Source: Pseudarthrobacter oxydans
Lineage (GTDB): Bacteria; Actinomycetota; Actinomycetes; Actinomycetales; Micrococcaceae
Assembly (NCBI RefSeq): GCF_034258515.1
Contig: NZ_CP139438.1
Location: 744,001-808,000 of the forward strand
Direction of reading: 5' to 3'
Length of the DNA stretch: 64,000 nt
Below, piece by piece: positions 50,412 through 59,767 of the stretch. Made by a program: the position numbers and the translations under genes. The notes beneath the pieces were generated by a model. That model saw only the letters and a program-made list of their open reading frames with translations, had not been told where the DNA came from and made no database searches. Each line of letters starts with the position of its first letter. Position 1 is the stretch's first letter.

Positions 50412-50771
50412 GTGGACGTTGAACTCGTTATCATCCAGCCCGTTGAGAAGGCCCTGTTCTTTATCCTTGCCCTGGTTTCGCTGGGGCTGGAGCTCTGGGC
50501 CGTGGCGGACTGCGCCCGGCACCGTGCAAACGCGTTCGAGGCCACGGGCAAGCGGACCAAGACCTTCTGGCTGGCACTGACCGGCGGCGCGGCCCTGATC
50601 GGCGCCCTTTCGTTGTACAGCGGTGGTGGCGGCGCATTCTTCGGAACCTTCGGGCTGTTCGGGCTCGCCGCCGTCGTTGCTGCGTCGGTTTACCTGGCTG
50701 ACGTACGGCCGGCCGTGAAGGATGCGGGCAGGGGCGGCAGCCGCAACACGGGGCCCTACGGCCCCTGGTGA
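50412..50771 (+). CDS. DUF2516 membrane protein
   Basis: A 119-residue protein with three hydrophobic helices: KALFFILALVSLGLELWAVA, then TFWLALTGGAALIGALSLYS, then FGTFGLFGLAAVVAASVYLA. This matches the actinobacterial DUF2516 family. The DCARHRANAFEATGKRTK loop is its most conserved part. Function unknown. GTG start with a -10 hexamer at leaderless spacing. Confidence 0.9.
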   Translation: MDVELVIIQPVEKALFFILALVSLGLELWAVADCARHRANAFEATGKRTKTFWLALTGGAALIGALSLYSGGGGAFFGTFGLFGLAAVVAASVYLADVRPAVKDAGRGGSRNTGPYGPW

Positions 50772-50809
50772 ATTAGCCGGGGTGAATTAGCCGGTGTGAA
50801 TTAGCCGGC
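50768..50809. repeat. Three tandem 14-bp units spanning two stop codons
   Basis: GTGAATTAGCCGG plus one variable base recurs at 50768, 50782 and 50796. The first copy holds the DUF2516 stop and the last holds the stop (TAA) of the convergent methyltransferase gene. Confidence 0.9.
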
Positions 50810-51637
50810 GCCCCCGCCGGCCAAGGGTGCCACGGCATCCCAGTCAACGGTGAGCTCCCCGAGCCGCCACCGCGAAGGCCCGTCATGGACTGGCCAGCCA
50901 GTGTCCCGCAGGTTCCTGCACATGCCTTGCCAGCGCTGCCTGTTCCCGAAGGTCGCCAGCGGCGCGCACTCGAGCCAGGCCCGGTCCATGGCCTGCATGA
51001 GGGCGTGCACCGGTTCGCCCGGAACGTTGCGGTGAATCAGCGCCTTGGGCAGCCTTTCGGCAACGTCGGAGGGAAGGAGGAAGCTGCCGAACCTGACGGA
51101 GATGCTCAGGGATAGCGGCCGCTCCGCATCCAGTGCCACCCACGTGACCCGCCGCCCGATCTCGTCGCAGGTGCCGTCGATGAACAGGCCGCCGGGGGCC
51201 AGCCGGTCCTGCACCAGCCGCCAGATTCCGGCCACGTCCGCTTCCTCGTACTGCCGCAGGACGTTGAACGCACGCACCAGGGCCGGTTTGCCGGGCACGG
51301 GCAGTTCGAAGCCGCCCACACGGAAGCTGAGCCCGGGCCGCTCCAGGGGGATCGCCGCGCGGACCCGTTCCGGTTCGATTTCGATTCCAAAGACCTGGAC
51401 GTTCCGGCGGACGGCAGAAAGCCGTTCATAAAGCTCGACGGCGGTGGCCGGCGCAGCGCCGTAGCCCAGGTCCACCACCAGGGGATCCGCTGCATTGCGG
51501 AGCCGCCAGGCCTGCGGTCCCGTCAGCCAGCGGTCCACCCGGCGCATCCGGTTGGGGTTGGTGGTGCCGCGGGTGATGTTGCCAACCGGCCTGCCGGGCC
51601 TGCCGGTATTCCTGCCCAAAATCTGGGGGGCGGTCAC
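50801..51637 (-). CDS. Class I SAM-dependent methyltransferase-like protein
   Basis: A 278-residue cytosolic protein. The SAM-binding motif I is [20 protein letters not shown], followed by an acidic motif II in [14 protein letters not shown]. The post-motif region [18 protein letters not shown] is typical of Rossmann methyltransferases. Substrate unknown. Starts GTG at 51637 with AAAGG 8 nt upstream; GTG codons at 51655 and 51658 are alternatives. It is divergent from gpmA with the promoter region of about 110 bp between. Confidence 0.8.
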   Translation of the reverse strand: MTAPQILGRNTGRPGRPVGNITRGTTNPNRMRRVDRWLTGPQAWRLRNAADPLVVDLGYGAAPATAVELYERLSAVRRNVQVFGIEIEPERVRAAIPLERPGLSFRVGGFELPVPGKPALVRAFNVLRQYEEADVAGIWRLVQDRLAPGGLFIDGTCDEIGRRVTWVALDAERPLSLSISVRFGSFLLPSDVAERLPKALIHRNVPGEPVHALMQAMDRAWLECAPLATFGNRQRWQGMCRNLRDTGWPVHDGPSRWRLGELTVDWDAVAPLAGGGAG

Positions 51638-51741
51638 CCGTTCAGCCTTTTGCACCACCGCCCAACCATATCCCTGAAGCAATTGGTGACACCTAACCGG
51701 GCGACGCATGTAACGCTGGGCGGGCGGCAACACTGCTCGGC

Positions 51742-51747
51742 TAGGAT
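51742..51747 (+). promoter_or_regulatory. -10 hexamer of leaderless gpmA
   Basis: TAGGAT with a 7-nt spacer to the ATG at 51755. AGGA inside the hexamer could also act as a ribosome site at 8-nt spacing, so leaderless status is uncertain. Confidence 0.45.
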
Positions 51748-51754
51748 GAAAATC

Positions 51755-52501
51755 ATGACTTACAAGCTGATCCTGCTGCGCCACGGCCACAGCGAATGGA
51801 ACGCCAAGAACCTGTTCACCGGCTGGGTGGACGTTGACCTTAACGACCAGGGCCGCGAGGAGGCAGCACGCGGCGGGGAGCTGCTGGTTGAGAATAACGT
51901 TCTCCCGGACATCCTGTACACGTCGCTGCTGAAGCGTGCCATCAACACCGCGAACATCGCCCTGGACAAGGCCGACCGCGGCTGGATCCCGGTGAAGCGC
52001 GACTGGCGGCTGAACGAACGCCACTACGGCGCGCTGCAGGGCAAGGACAAGGCGCAGACCCTTGCCGAGTACGGCGAGGAGCAGTTCATGGAATGGCGCC
52101 GCTCCTATGACACCCCGCCGCCGCCCCTGGATGACAACTCGGAGTTCTCGCAGGCGCACGATCCCCGCTATGCAGACCTCGGAGACGCCCTTCCCCGCAC
52201 CGAGTGCTTGAAGGATGTCCTGGTCCGGCTCCTGCCGTACTGGGAATCGGACATCAAGGAAGACCTCAAAGCCGGCAAGACCGTCCTGGTCACGGCCCAC
52301 GGAAACTCCCTGCGCGCACTGGTCAAGCACCTGGACGGCATCAGCGACGAAGCCATCGCCGGCCTGAACATTCCCACCGGCATCCCGCTGGTGTACGACC
52401 TCGACGAAAACTTCCAGCCGATCAAGCCCGGCGGAACCTACCTTGACCCGGAAGCGGCGGAACAGGCCATCCTGGCAGTCGCCAACCAGGGCAAGAAGTA
52501 A
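51755..52501 (+). CDS. gpmA: 2,3-bisphosphoglycerate-dependent phosphoglycerate mutase
   Basis: A 248-residue glycolytic enzyme interconverting 3- and 2-phosphoglycerate. The phosphohistidine motif [20 protein letters not shown] places the catalytic His at residue 10. [18 protein letters not shown] is the family signature, and [20 protein letters not shown] holds the second His. Length is standard. It ends before a perfect hairpin. Confidence 0.97.
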   Translation: MTYKLILLRHGHSEWNAKNLFTGWVDVDLNDQGREEAARGGELLVENNVLPDILYTSLLKRAINTANIALDKADRGWIPVKRDWRLNERHYGALQGKDKAQTLAEYGEEQFMEWRRSYDTPPPPLDDNSEFSQAHDPRYADLGDALPRTECLKDVLVRLLPYWESDIKEDLKAGKTVLVTAHGNSLRALVKHLDGISDEAIAGLNIPTGIPLVYDLDENFQPIKPGGTYLDPEAAEQAILAVANQGKK

Positions 52502-52510
52502 GCAGTACGT

Positions 52511-52553
52511 ACGACGGCGGGCCGGTCACTTCACGTGACCGGCCCGCCGTCGT
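52511..52553. terminator. Perfect 19-bp hairpin between gpmA and phoU
   Basis: Arms 52511-52529 and 52535-52553 are perfectly complementary with loop TTCAC. It separates convergent gpmA and phoU and can stop transcription from both. Confidence 0.85.
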
Positions 52554-52571
52554 TATTCCGCAGCGTTGACG

Positions 52572-53234
52572 TCAGCTGTGTTCGGTCCCGGTAGGCTGCC
52601 ACGCGCCGGTCACCAAATAGGTGACCTTCTGGGCGACGGAGACACCGTGGTCCGCGAAGCGTTCAAAGTACCGGCTCGCGAGTGCGACGTCCACCGTGGT
52701 TGCCGGCGACTCGGCCCACTCAGGTGCTGCGATGGCCTTGAACACGCTGAGGTGGAGATCGTTGATGGCGGTGTTCGCCTTCAGGATGTCCCGGGCAACC
52801 TCAAGGTCCCGGGTTTCCAGCAGGACCGTCAACTTGTTCGCAATTTCTTTGTCCAGCTCGGCCATGCGCTTGAACGTGCCGGTCATGGATTCGGGGATGA
52901 CGGTGGACGGGAACCGCAGGCGTGCCAGCTGGGCGATGTGCCGTGCAAGGTCTCCCATGCGCTCGAGGGAAGCGCTCATTCGCAGCGATCCGACGATCAT
53001 CCGGAGATCGCTTGCCACGGGCCCCTGCAGGGCCAGGATGTCGATTGCCCGTTCATCCAGGCTGTTCTGCAGGAAGTCGATGCGGGCATCCGCAGCGATG
53101 ACGTCCTGCGCAAGGTCTACGTCCGCCACCTCGAAGGAGGTGGTGGCTTTGTCCATGGCCTCGCTGACCAGCCGGGAGATCTCCACCAGCTGGTCACCGA
53201 CCTGGGTGAGCTCTTCCTGAAAAACCTTACGCAC
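52572..53234 (-). CDS. phoU: Phosphate signalling complex protein PhoU
   Basis: A 220-residue cytoplasmic protein with two three-helix PhoU repeats, each containing the acidic metal-binding pattern (SLERMGDLARHIAQLARLRF and ASRYFERFADHGVSVAQKVT). It conveys phosphate status from the Pst transporter to the SenX3-type kinase. The GTG is preceded by AAAGGA at 7-nt spacing. It is divergent from senX3-regX3, the usual arrangement in this group; no pst genes are in view. Confidence 0.94.
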   Translation of the reverse strand: MRKVFQEELTQVGDQLVEISRLVSEAMDKATTSFEVADVDLAQDVIAADARIDFLQNSLDERAIDILALQGPVASDLRMIVGSLRMSASLERMGDLARHIAQLARLRFPSTVIPESMTGTFKRMAELDKEIANKLTVLLETRDLEVARDILKANTAINDLHLSVFKAIAAPEWAESPATTVDVALASRYFERFADHGVSVAQKVTYLVTGAWQPTGTEHS

Positions 53235-53419
53235 GTAGGCGTCCTTTCCTTGTAACTCCCGCCGGTCCCGGTCCGGGCAGCAGGAATCGCGTCGCCGTTC
53301 GGCACTCCAACTACCTAGAATGCCAAAGTTCGGTAAACGGTTAAGCCCTTGCAGGTGAACGTTAGTTGAACCGTCCGGCCAAGGGGCCGGGACGCGCCGA
53401 TATGCCTTCACCTACAGCA

Positions 53420-53425
53420 TAAGGT
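53420..53425 (+). promoter_or_regulatory. -10 hexamer of leaderless senX3
   Basis: TAAGGT, 6-nt spacer GGAGCT, then GTG at 53432. GGAG is only 2 nt from the GTG, too near for a normal ribosome site. Confidence 0.45.
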
Positions 53426-53431
53426 GGAGCT

Positions 53432-54685
53432 GTGGATCCTATGCTTATCGGCCTGGTGGCCGGCCTTATCGGCCTGGCGCTCGGTACGTTCGGCGTGCTC
53501 GCTTTCCGGGTCAGCGAGAAACAGCGGCAATTGCTGGACGTGGACGCCGGGGAGCTCGCCCTGCCGGCGGGCGCCGCGGAGGTGCTTGCCGTCGTCGGAC
53601 GCGCCTTTGTGGTGGTGGACGCGGTGGACGGTGTGGTCCGTGCCAACCCGGCCGCCTATGCCTACGGCCTGGTCCGCGGCCACACGGTGGTCCACAAGGA
53701 ACTGCTGGACATGACGGCCGGGGTCCGCCGCGATGGCGTCATCCTGGAAAGGCAGCTGGAACTTCCCCGCGGCCCGCTCGGCCAGGGAACCATCATCGTC
53801 CAGGTCCGGGCGGCAATGCTCGGGGAGGAATACATCCTGCTGCTTGCGGACGACCGCACCGAGATCACCAGGACAGAAGAGATCCGGAACGATTTCGTAG
53901 CCAACGTTTCCCACGAGCTGAAGACGCCGGTGGGCGCCATCTCCCTGCTGGCCGAAGCCCTGGAATCCTCGGCAGACGACGAACTGGCCGTCCGGCGCTT
54001 CGCCAAGCGAATGCACAAGGAATCCGGCCGGCTCGCCGCATTGGTGCAGGACATCATCGAGCTTTCCCGGCTGCAGGGCGCAAGCGTCACCCAGCAGGGC
54101 CGCCCGGTTGACGTCAATGCGGTCATAGCCGAGGCCGTGGACCGGTCCCAGCTCCCCGCGGAGAGCAAGAATATCCGCATTGTGGTGGGTGGCCGGACCG
54201 ACGCGAAGGTCTTCGGGGACCAGGACCTGCTGGTGACCGCCCTGCGCAACCTGATCGATAACGCCATCAGGTACTCCCCGGAGAACACCCGGGTAGGGAT
54301 CGGTGTGCGCAGCAGGGAAGGGCTGGTTTCCATTTCCGTTACGGACCAGGGCGAGGGACTCAGCCCCGAGGACCAGGAGCGCGTCTTTGAACGCTTCTAC
54401 CGGGTGGATTCGGCCCGGTCCCGCCATACCGGCGGGACAGGCCTTGGCCTGAGCATCGTCAAGCACGTCGCGTCCAACCACGGCGGCGAAGTGACCCTCT
54501 GGTCCCAGCCCGGGCAGGGCTCCACGTTCACCCTCCGGCTTCCCGAGATGGAGGGCCAGGAGGGCGGGGAAGAAACACCTCCGGCCGCTGCCCCCGCCCG
54601 GGCGGGGACCGCAGGGTCCGAAAAGCCAACTGTTACCCAAGTACCCGGCGCCGCAGGCGCCACCGAACGAGGAGCAAACGCTTGA
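53432..54685 (+). CDS. senX3: Sensor histidine kinase SenX3 (phosphate sensing)
   Basis: A 417-residue membrane kinase. One clear N-terminal helix (LIGLVAGLIGLALGTFGVLA), then a PAS-like domain (~50-140), then HisKA with phospho-acceptor H161 in FVANVSHELKTPVGA. The ATPase domain has the N box LRNLIDNAIRYSP and G boxes VTDQGEGLSPEDQ and HTGGTGLGLSIVKHVA. Pro/Ala-rich C-terminal tail. Its stop overlaps the TTG start of regX3. It senses phosphate limitation together with PhoU and the Pst system. Confidence 0.93.
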   Translation: MDPMLIGLVAGLIGLALGTFGVLAFRVSEKQRQLLDVDAGELALPAGAAEVLAVVGRAFVVVDAVDGVVRANPAAYAYGLVRGHTVVHKELLDMTAGVRRDGVILERQLELPRGPLGQGTIIVQVRAAMLGEEYILLLADDRTEITRTEEIRNDFVANVSHELKTPVGAISLLAEALESSADDELAVRRFAKRMHKESGRLAALVQDIIELSRLQGASVTQQGRPVDVNAVIAEAVDRSQLPAESKNIRIVVGGRTDAKVFGDQDLLVTALRNLIDNAIRYSPENTRVGIGVRSREGLVSISVTDQGEGLSPEDQERVFERFYRVDSARSRHTGGTGLGLSIVKHVASNHGGEVTLWSQPGQGSTFTLRLPEMEGQEGGEETPPAAAPARAGTAGSEKPTVTQVPGAAGATERGANA

Positions 54686-55362
54686 GCAGGATCTTGATTG
54701 TCGAGGATGAGGAGTCGTTCAGCGATCCGTTGTCCTACTTGCTGGGCAAGGAAGGTTTCGAGGTGGAGGTCGTGGACAATGGCCTGGACGCCATCACCGA
54801 GTTCGACCGGAACGGGGCGGACCTGGTGCTGCTGGATTTGCAGCTGCCCGGGCTCTCCGGCACGGAAGTGTGCCGCCAGCTCCGCCAGCGGTCCAGCGTC
54901 CCGGTAATCATGTTGACGGCCAAGGACGCGGAGATCGACAAGGTAGTGGGACTGGAACTTGGCGCGGACGACTACGTCACCAAGCCCTACTCCTCCCGCG
55001 AACTGGTGGCCAGGGTCAGGGCGGTGCTGCGGCGCCAGGGCGAGCCGGAGGAACTCATTTCTTCCACCGTGCAGGCCGGGCCTGTCCGGATGGATATTGA
55101 ACGGCATGTGGTCAGCGTTGGCGGCGAGCAGGTGCTGCTGCCCCTGAAGGAGTTCGAGCTCCTCGAAATGCTCCTGCGCAATTCAGGCCGGGTGCTGACC
55201 CGCGGCCAGCTCATCGATCGGGTCTGGGGCTCTGACTATGTCGGTGACACCAAGACCCTCGACGTCCACGTGAAGCGGCTTCGCGGAAAGATCGAGCCGG
55301 ACCCGTCAGCGCCGCGGTACCTGGTCACCGTGCGGGGGCTTGGCTATAAGTTCGAGCCCTAG
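54682..55362 (+). CDS. regX3: Response regulator RegX3 (phosphate regulon)
   Basis: A 226-residue OmpR-family regulator. Receiver with D9/E10, phospho-acceptor D52 (LVLLDLQLPGLSG) and K101 (DDYVTKPYSS). C-terminal winged helix with VLTRGQLIDRVWGSDYVGDT and TVRGLGYKFEP. TTG start overlapping the senX3 stop by 4 nt. It should activate phosphate-scavenging genes; the PHO-like boxes at 43.4-43.6 kb in this window are candidate targets. Confidence 0.95.
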   Translation: MSRILIVEDEESFSDPLSYLLGKEGFEVEVVDNGLDAITEFDRNGADLVLLDLQLPGLSGTEVCRQLRQRSSVPVIMLTAKDAEIDKVVGLELGADDYVTKPYSSRELVARVRAVLRRQGEPEELISSTVQAGPVRMDIERHVVSVGGEQVLLPLKEFELLEMLLRNSGRVLTRGQLIDRVWGSDYVGDTKTLDVHVKRLRGKIEPDPSAPRYLVTVRGLGYKFEP

Positions 55363-55379
55363 AAAGGGTCGCCCGGCGA

Positions 55380-55427
55380 CAGGCATGCAAAAGGAGGGGC
55401 CCTGCGGCCCCTCCTTTTGCATGCCTG
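55380..55427. terminator. Perfect 22-bp hairpin after regX3
   Basis: Arms 55380-55401 and 55406-55427 are perfectly complementary with loop CTGC. A4/T4 runs lie within the stem, so it can terminate in both directions between regX3 and the convergent lipoprotein gene. Confidence 0.88.
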
Positions 55428-55453
55428 TCCTGCAGTGGGCTCAGCCCGCAGCC

Positions 55454-56017
55454 TTAGTGGCCGGTCCCGCCTGCGCTTTCCGAAGCGGACGGCGACGGCG
55501 TGGCCGATGTGCTCGGCGAGGGCGTGCTGCCGGCCGGCAGGTACTCCTTGTACTCAGGCAGCGTTGCATCCAGGACGGGGACCTTCACCGTGTTGCTCAC
55601 GTTGGTTCCGTCCTCGGTGATCTTGACGTCCACGAGGGAGCCCGGGATTCCTCCGGTGGTGCTGAGGATGGCTTCGTCCGAGCTGTCGTTCAGCAGCGTG
55701 TAGGAGTTCGCCTTGACCGGCACCTCGGTCTGTGAGCCCTTTGCGCCGTTGACCGTGAGCGTCACGTCCTGCGAAGAGGAGTTGTAGACGGCGCCGATCA
55801 GGCGGCCCGGCTGGTCCTCGCCGGAGGAAATGATCAGGATATTGCGCAGCTGGATCGGGCCGAGGTCGGTGACGATGCCGTCCGATGCAGCGTACCGTTC
55901 GCTGGTCTGCTGGGGCGTGATGTAACCGCAGCCGGCGGTCAGCAGGCCCACGCCAAGGGCGCCTGCCGTCAGTGCCAGTTTGCCGCGCTGGGCCCGGGTC
56001 ATCGCAGTGAAACGCAC
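55454..56017 (-). CDS. Hypothetical lipoprotein
   Basis: A 187-residue lipoprotein with signal peptide and lipobox LTAGC. The mature domain is beta-rich (for example LIGAVYNSSSQDVTLTVNGA), like a small immunoglobulin-type fold. The tail is Ser/Thr/Pro-rich (STPSPSTSATPSPSASESAG), typical of wall-spanning linkers. GTG start with GAGGAG upstream. Position next to the phosphate regulators suggests no clear function. Confidence 0.82.
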   Translation of the reverse strand: MRFTAMTRAQRGKLALTAGALGVGLLTAGCGYITPQQTSERYAASDGIVTDLGPIQLRNILIISSGEDQPGRLIGAVYNSSSQDVTLTVNGAKGSQTEVPVKANSYTLLNDSSDEAILSTTGGIPGSLVDVKITEDGTNVSNTVKVPVLDATLPEYKEYLPAGSTPSPSTSATPSPSASESAGGTGH

Positions 56018-56275
56018 GTCGCGTACTCCTCAAAGAGTCTTGAAACATTAATCACGCATAGCCTATCCGCAAAGCACGCCAAACGAGGATTCGGAGCTGT
56101 CACATCGGCCTTCCCCAGGACCCCGCACATGCACTATTATCCGCGTTCGTCAAGGGGGTGAAGGGGGCCGATTTGGCCCGTTTTCCGCGTATTTCTGCGG
56201 TTCGGCGCCCTCTTCCGGGCCGGTCATATGCCTGAATCGTGATAAACTGGTCAGCGGGAAAGGGGAAATGTCCAC

Positions 56276-56758
56276 ATGGTATTTGAGGTCGGCGAGACAG
56301 TAGTTTACCCTCACCACGGTGCTGCGAAGATTGAAGAAATCAAGATGCGCACCATCAAGGGCGAAGAGAAGATGTATCTCAAGCTCAAGGTGGCTCAGGG
56401 TGATCTGACCATTGAAGTTCCAGCAGAGAACGTTGACCTTGTTGGGGTTCGGGACGTAGTGGGCAAGGAAGGCCTGGAGCACGTGTTTGATGTGCTTCGC
56501 GCCGAGTTCACCGAAGAACCCACCAACTGGTCACGCAGGTACAAGGCAAATCTGGAGAAGCTTGCTTCCGGTGACGTCATCAAGGTTGCAGAGGTCGTCC
56601 GCGACCTGTGGCGCCGGGATCACGACCGGGGCCTTTCCGCAGGCGAGAAGCGAATGCTGGCCAAGGCCCGGCAGATTCTGATTTCAGAACTGGCGCTGGC
56701 TGAAAAGACCGACGAAGAGAAGGCTGCAAGCGTTCTCGACGAGGTCCTGGCTTCCTAA
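56276..56758 (+). CDS. carD: RNA polymerase-binding transcription factor CarD
   Basis: A 160-residue essential regulator that stabilises the RNA polymerase open complex. The N-terminal RNAP-interaction domain starts [20 protein letters not shown], and the C-terminal DNA-binding helical domain contains [20 protein letters not shown] and [18 protein letters not shown]. Length and sequence are near-canonical for actinobacteria. The RBS AAAGGGGAAA is present and GATAAACT lies upstream as a possible -10. Confidence 0.97.
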   Translation: MVFEVGETVVYPHHGAAKIEEIKMRTIKGEEKMYLKLKVAQGDLTIEVPAENVDLVGVRDVVGKEGLEHVFDVLRAEFTEEPTNWSRRYKANLEKLASGDVIKVAEVVRDLWRRDHDRGLSAGEKRMLAKARQILISELALAEKTDEEKAASVLDEVLAS

Positions 56759-56766
56759 GAATTGAA

Positions 56767-56804
56767 CCCCGGGGGCACCCAAGTGCCGCCGGGGCTTCTT
56801 TTTG
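56767..56804 (+). terminator. Terminator of carD
   Basis: Stem CCCCGG...GCAC with GTGC...CCGGGG (one internal mismatch pair) followed by CTTCTTTTTG. Confidence 0.85.
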
Positions 56805-56866
56805 CCCAAAAACAGGCCGCGGGGATTCCTCCCGAGGTGTTCAGGCGCCGGCGCCCTGCAGGGACG

Positions 56867-56872
56867 TAGGCT
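56867..56872 (+). promoter_or_regulatory. -10 hexamer of leaderless ispD
   Basis: TAGGCT, 7 nt before the ATG at 56880. The frame is open upstream, so this hexamer helps fix the start. Confidence 0.5.
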
Positions 56873-56879
56873 AGTCCGC

Positions 56880-57662
56880 ATGAGCGAAACACGCACCCGC
56901 CTGGTCACCGCGGTGATCCTGGTGGCAGCAGGTTCGGGGCAAAGGCTGGGTTACGGCATGCCCAAGGCGGCGGTACCCCTGGGCGGCGAGCCCATCCTGA
57001 TGCATGCCCTGCGCGGCATTGTCGCATCCGGAGCGGGCAGCCAGGTGTGCGTTGCGCTGCCCCCGGGAGACGACGCCCTCCGCCGCCTGTGCGAGGACTT
57101 CCGGCAGGAACTGGCCGACGGCGGCCCCCTTCTTTCCATTGTCGACGGCGGCAGCACCCGTGCGGATTCCGTCCGGGCCGGCATGGCAGCCCTGATGGAC
57201 GGCATAGAAGCGGTGCTGGTGCACGACGCCGCGCGCGCCCTCACCCCCGAGTCCGTCTTCCACCGCGTGACGGACGCCTTGGCCGCGGGGGCCGCGGCAG
57301 TCATACCTGCCGTAGCGGTAGTGGACACTGTCAAGACGGTAGCGGCCACTACTGGCCCGGACAGCGAACTGGCCCCGGAGGTTGTCACCGGGACCGCGCC
57401 CCGCGAGGAACTCCGCGCGGTGCAGACGCCGCAGGGCTTCCAACTCAACACCCTGCTGAAGGCCCACGAAGCCGCGCGGGCCCTTGGCCCGAAAGAGTCC
57501 GACGCCGTCACCGATGACGCAATGCTCGTCGAAATGCTCGGCATCCCCGTCCACGTGGTCCGGGGGTCCACGCAGTCCCTAAAAATCACCACGCCCTTGG
57601 ACCTGATCCTCGCCGAGGGGCTCCTTGAGGGTCCCCTGGGCGCACGCTGGGTGGAAGGCTAG
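56880..57662 (+). CDS. ispD: 2-C-methyl-D-erythritol 4-phosphate cytidylyltransferase
   Basis: A 260-residue MEP-pathway enzyme joining CTP and methylerythritol phosphate to CDP-ME. Nucleotide-binding start [33 protein letters not shown] and [10 protein letters not shown] motifs; C-terminal [20 protein letters not shown]. It is followed by ispF after 2 nt and then cysS, forming one operon for isoprenoid precursors plus tRNA charging. Confidence 0.95.
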   Translation: MSETRTRLVTAVILVAAGSGQRLGYGMPKAAVPLGGEPILMHALRGIVASGAGSQVCVALPPGDDALRRLCEDFRQELADGGPLLSIVDGGSTRADSVRAGMAALMDGIEAVLVHDAARALTPESVFHRVTDALAAGAAAVIPAVAVVDTVKTVAATTGPDSELAPEVVTGTAPREELRAVQTPQGFQLNTLLKAHEAARALGPKESDAVTDDAMLVEMLGIPVHVVRGSTQSLKITTPLDLILAEGLLEGPLGARWVEG

Positions 57663-57664
57663 GG

Positions 57665-58180
57665 ATGGGACCTGCGGACATGGTCATCCCCCGAACCGGA
57701 ATCGGGCTGGACGTCCACGCCTACGCCACGGAGGACCAGCCCCGCCCGCTGTGGCTGGGTGGACTCCTCTGGCCGGGTGAACGTGGCCTGGCCGGGCACT
57801 CCGACGGCGATCCGGTGGCCCATGCCGCCGCCGATGCGCTGTTTTCCGCCGCCGGGATAGGAGATTTGGGCACGCACTTCGGTACGGACCGGCCGGAATT
57901 TGCCGGCGCCTCCGGCGTCGCATTGCTGGCCGAGGCTGCGCGGATCGTCCGGGCTGCCGGGTTTGAGATTGGAAACGTTGCTGTCCAGTTCGTCGCCAAC
58001 CGGCCCAAGTTCGGCCCGCGGCGGGAGGAATCCCAACAAGTCCTCAGTGATGCCGCGGACGCGCCCGTCAGCGTCACTGCCACCACCAGCGACCACCTCG
58101 GGTTCACCGGCCGTGGTGAAGGCATCTCCGCGGTGGCCACCGCACTGGTCTACCCGAGGCCGCACCTTCCCATCAGCTAA
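57665..58180 (+). CDS. ispF: 2-C-methyl-D-erythritol 2,4-cyclodiphosphate synthase
   Basis: A 171-residue trimeric MEP-pathway enzyme. Metal site Asp/His in [12 protein letters not shown], and [20 protein letters not shown], plus the family-typical [10 protein letters not shown]. The C-terminus [20 protein letters not shown] is conserved. ATG lies 2 nt after the ispD stop; a start at residue 6 would give a more typical length. Confidence 0.95.
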   Translation: MGPADMVIPRTGIGLDVHAYATEDQPRPLWLGGLLWPGERGLAGHSDGDPVAHAAADALFSAAGIGDLGTHFGTDRPEFAGASGVALLAEAARIVRAAGFEIGNVAVQFVANRPKFGPRREESQQVLSDAADAPVSVTATTSDHLGFTGRGEGISAVATALVYPRPHLPIS

Positions 58181-58183
58181 TCT
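58178..58183 (+). promoter_or_regulatory. -10 hexamer inside the ispF stop region for cysS
   Basis: TAATCT includes the ispF stop codon and lies 6 nt before the GTG of cysS. It would let cysS be made independently as a leaderless message. Confidence 0.4.
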
Positions 58184-58189
58184 GGAGCG

Positions 58190-59665
58190 GTGACCCTGCG
58201 CTTCTATGACACTGCCTCCGCCGAAGTCCGGAACTTCGTGCCTATCGTCGAGGGCAAAGCCAGCCTCTACTACTGCGGGGCCACCGTGCAGGGCATGCCC
58301 CACGTTGGCCATATCCGCTCGGCCATTGCGTTTGACCAGCTCACCCGTTGGCTGGCCTACCGCGGGTTCCGGGTCACGGTGGTAAGGAACGTCACGGACA
58401 TCGACGACAAGATCCTGGCCAGGTCCGAGGCCTCCTTCGCGCCGGGGTTCACCCCGGAACCCGGGGAAGTGCCCGAGGAAGAGTGGTGGGCGCTTGCTTA
58501 CCGCTACGAGCAGGAATTCCTCAAGGCCTACGACACGCTTGGCGTTTCCCGGCCAACGTACGAGCCCCGCGCCACCGGCCACATCCCCGAAATGCACGCC
58601 CTCATCCAGCAGCTGATCGACCGCGGGCACGCCTATCCTGCCCCCGACGACTCCGGTGACGTCTACTTTGACGTGCGTTCCTGGAGCAAGTACGGCGCAC
58701 TGACCCGGCAGAACATCGATGACATGCAGGCAGCCCCGGACGTCGAACCCCAGTTCAGCAACAGGAAGAAGGACCCGCGCGACTTCGCCCTGTGGAAGGG
58801 GTCCAAAGAAGGAGAGCCGACGACGGCGAGCTGGGCTTCCCCGTGGGGTGCGGGCCGCCCGGGCTGGCACCTGGAATGCTCCGCCATGGTCACCAAGTAC
58901 CTCGGCTCCGAATTCGATATCCACGGCGGCGGCCTGGACCTCCGGTTCCCGCACCACGAAAACGAGCTCGCCCAGTCGCAGGCGGCCGGCCACGCGTTCG
59001 CCAACTTCTGGATGCACAACGGCATGGTCACCTACGAGGGCGAAAAAATGTCCAAGTCCATTGGCAACACCATCAGTCCTGCCGAGATGCTGGAACTGGC
59101 GTCCCCCAGGGTGGTCCGCTACTACCTTGGCCAGGCCCACTACCGCTCGGTGCTGGACTACCGTCCCACGTCCCTCCAGGAGGCCGCCGCCGCCGTCGAA
59201 CGCATTGATGGTTTCATTGCCAAGGCGACCGCCCGGTTCGGTACCGGCTCCGGCACAGCTGCCGGCCACCAGAGCTCCTCCGCGGAAACCTTGCGCACCT
59301 TCACCGAAGCCATGGACGACGACCTGAACGTCCCGCGTGCGCTGGCCGCCCTGCATGAGACGGTCCGGACCGGCAACACTGCCCTTGCCGAAGGCGATGA
59401 CCCCGCGGCCCGTCTCGCGTTGAACACGGTGGCAGTCATGACCGACGTCCTCGGGCTGAATGCCGTGGCAGGTGCCGATGCCGGCAACACCAAGGACAAG
59501 GCCGCCCTGGACGTCCTGGTGCAGGCCCAGCTGGAAGCCCGTGCTGCGGCAAGGGCGGAGAAGAACTGGGCGGCCTCGGATGCCATCCGAGACACCCTCT
59601 CCGCTGCCGGCATCCTGGTGGAGGACGGCCCGGACGGGGCAACCTGGAGCCTGAAGCGCGACTGA
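58190..59665 (+). CDS. cysS: Cysteinyl-tRNA synthetase
   Basis: A 491-residue class I aminoacyl-tRNA synthetase. Zinc/substrate Cys in [15 protein letters not shown] box variant [17 protein letters not shown] box in [10 protein letters not shown]; zinc-binding [15 protein letters not shown] and [19 protein letters not shown]. The C-terminal DALR domain is present. GTG start. It is 10 bp after ispF. It could be confused with MshC, but length, tRNA-binding domain and gene order support CysS. Confidence 0.95.
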   Translation: MTLRFYDTASAEVRNFVPIVEGKASLYYCGATVQGMPHVGHIRSAIAFDQLTRWLAYRGFRVTVVRNVTDIDDKILARSEASFAPGFTPEPGEVPEEEWWALAYRYEQEFLKAYDTLGVSRPTYEPRATGHIPEMHALIQQLIDRGHAYPAPDDSGDVYFDVRSWSKYGALTRQNIDDMQAAPDVEPQFSNRKKDPRDFALWKGSKEGEPTTASWASPWGAGRPGWHLECSAMVTKYLGSEFDIHGGGLDLRFPHHENELAQSQAAGHAFANFWMHNGMVTYEGEKMSKSIGNTISPAEMLELASPRVVRYYLGQAHYRSVLDYRPTSLQEAAAAVERIDGFIAKATARFGTGSGTAAGHQSSSAETLRTFTEAMDDDLNVPRALAALHETVRTGNTALAEGDDPAARLALNTVAVMTDVLGLNAVAGADAGNTKDKAALDVLVQAQLEARAAARAEKNWAASDAIRDTLSAAGILVEDGPDGATWSLKRD

Positions 59666-59767
59666 CCGGCGCGTTTCCCGAAGCGGCCGTCCCCCTTAGC
59701 AGCCGATTTTTCTTCGATCAGTAGACTGGTAGGCAGACTCAGTCAACACAATCAAGGGTGGAACACA

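Noticed and set aside
57659..59356. 565-codon open frame antisense to ispF and cysS
   Set aside because: The plus-strand genes are certain, and the antisense frame shows no recognisable domain.
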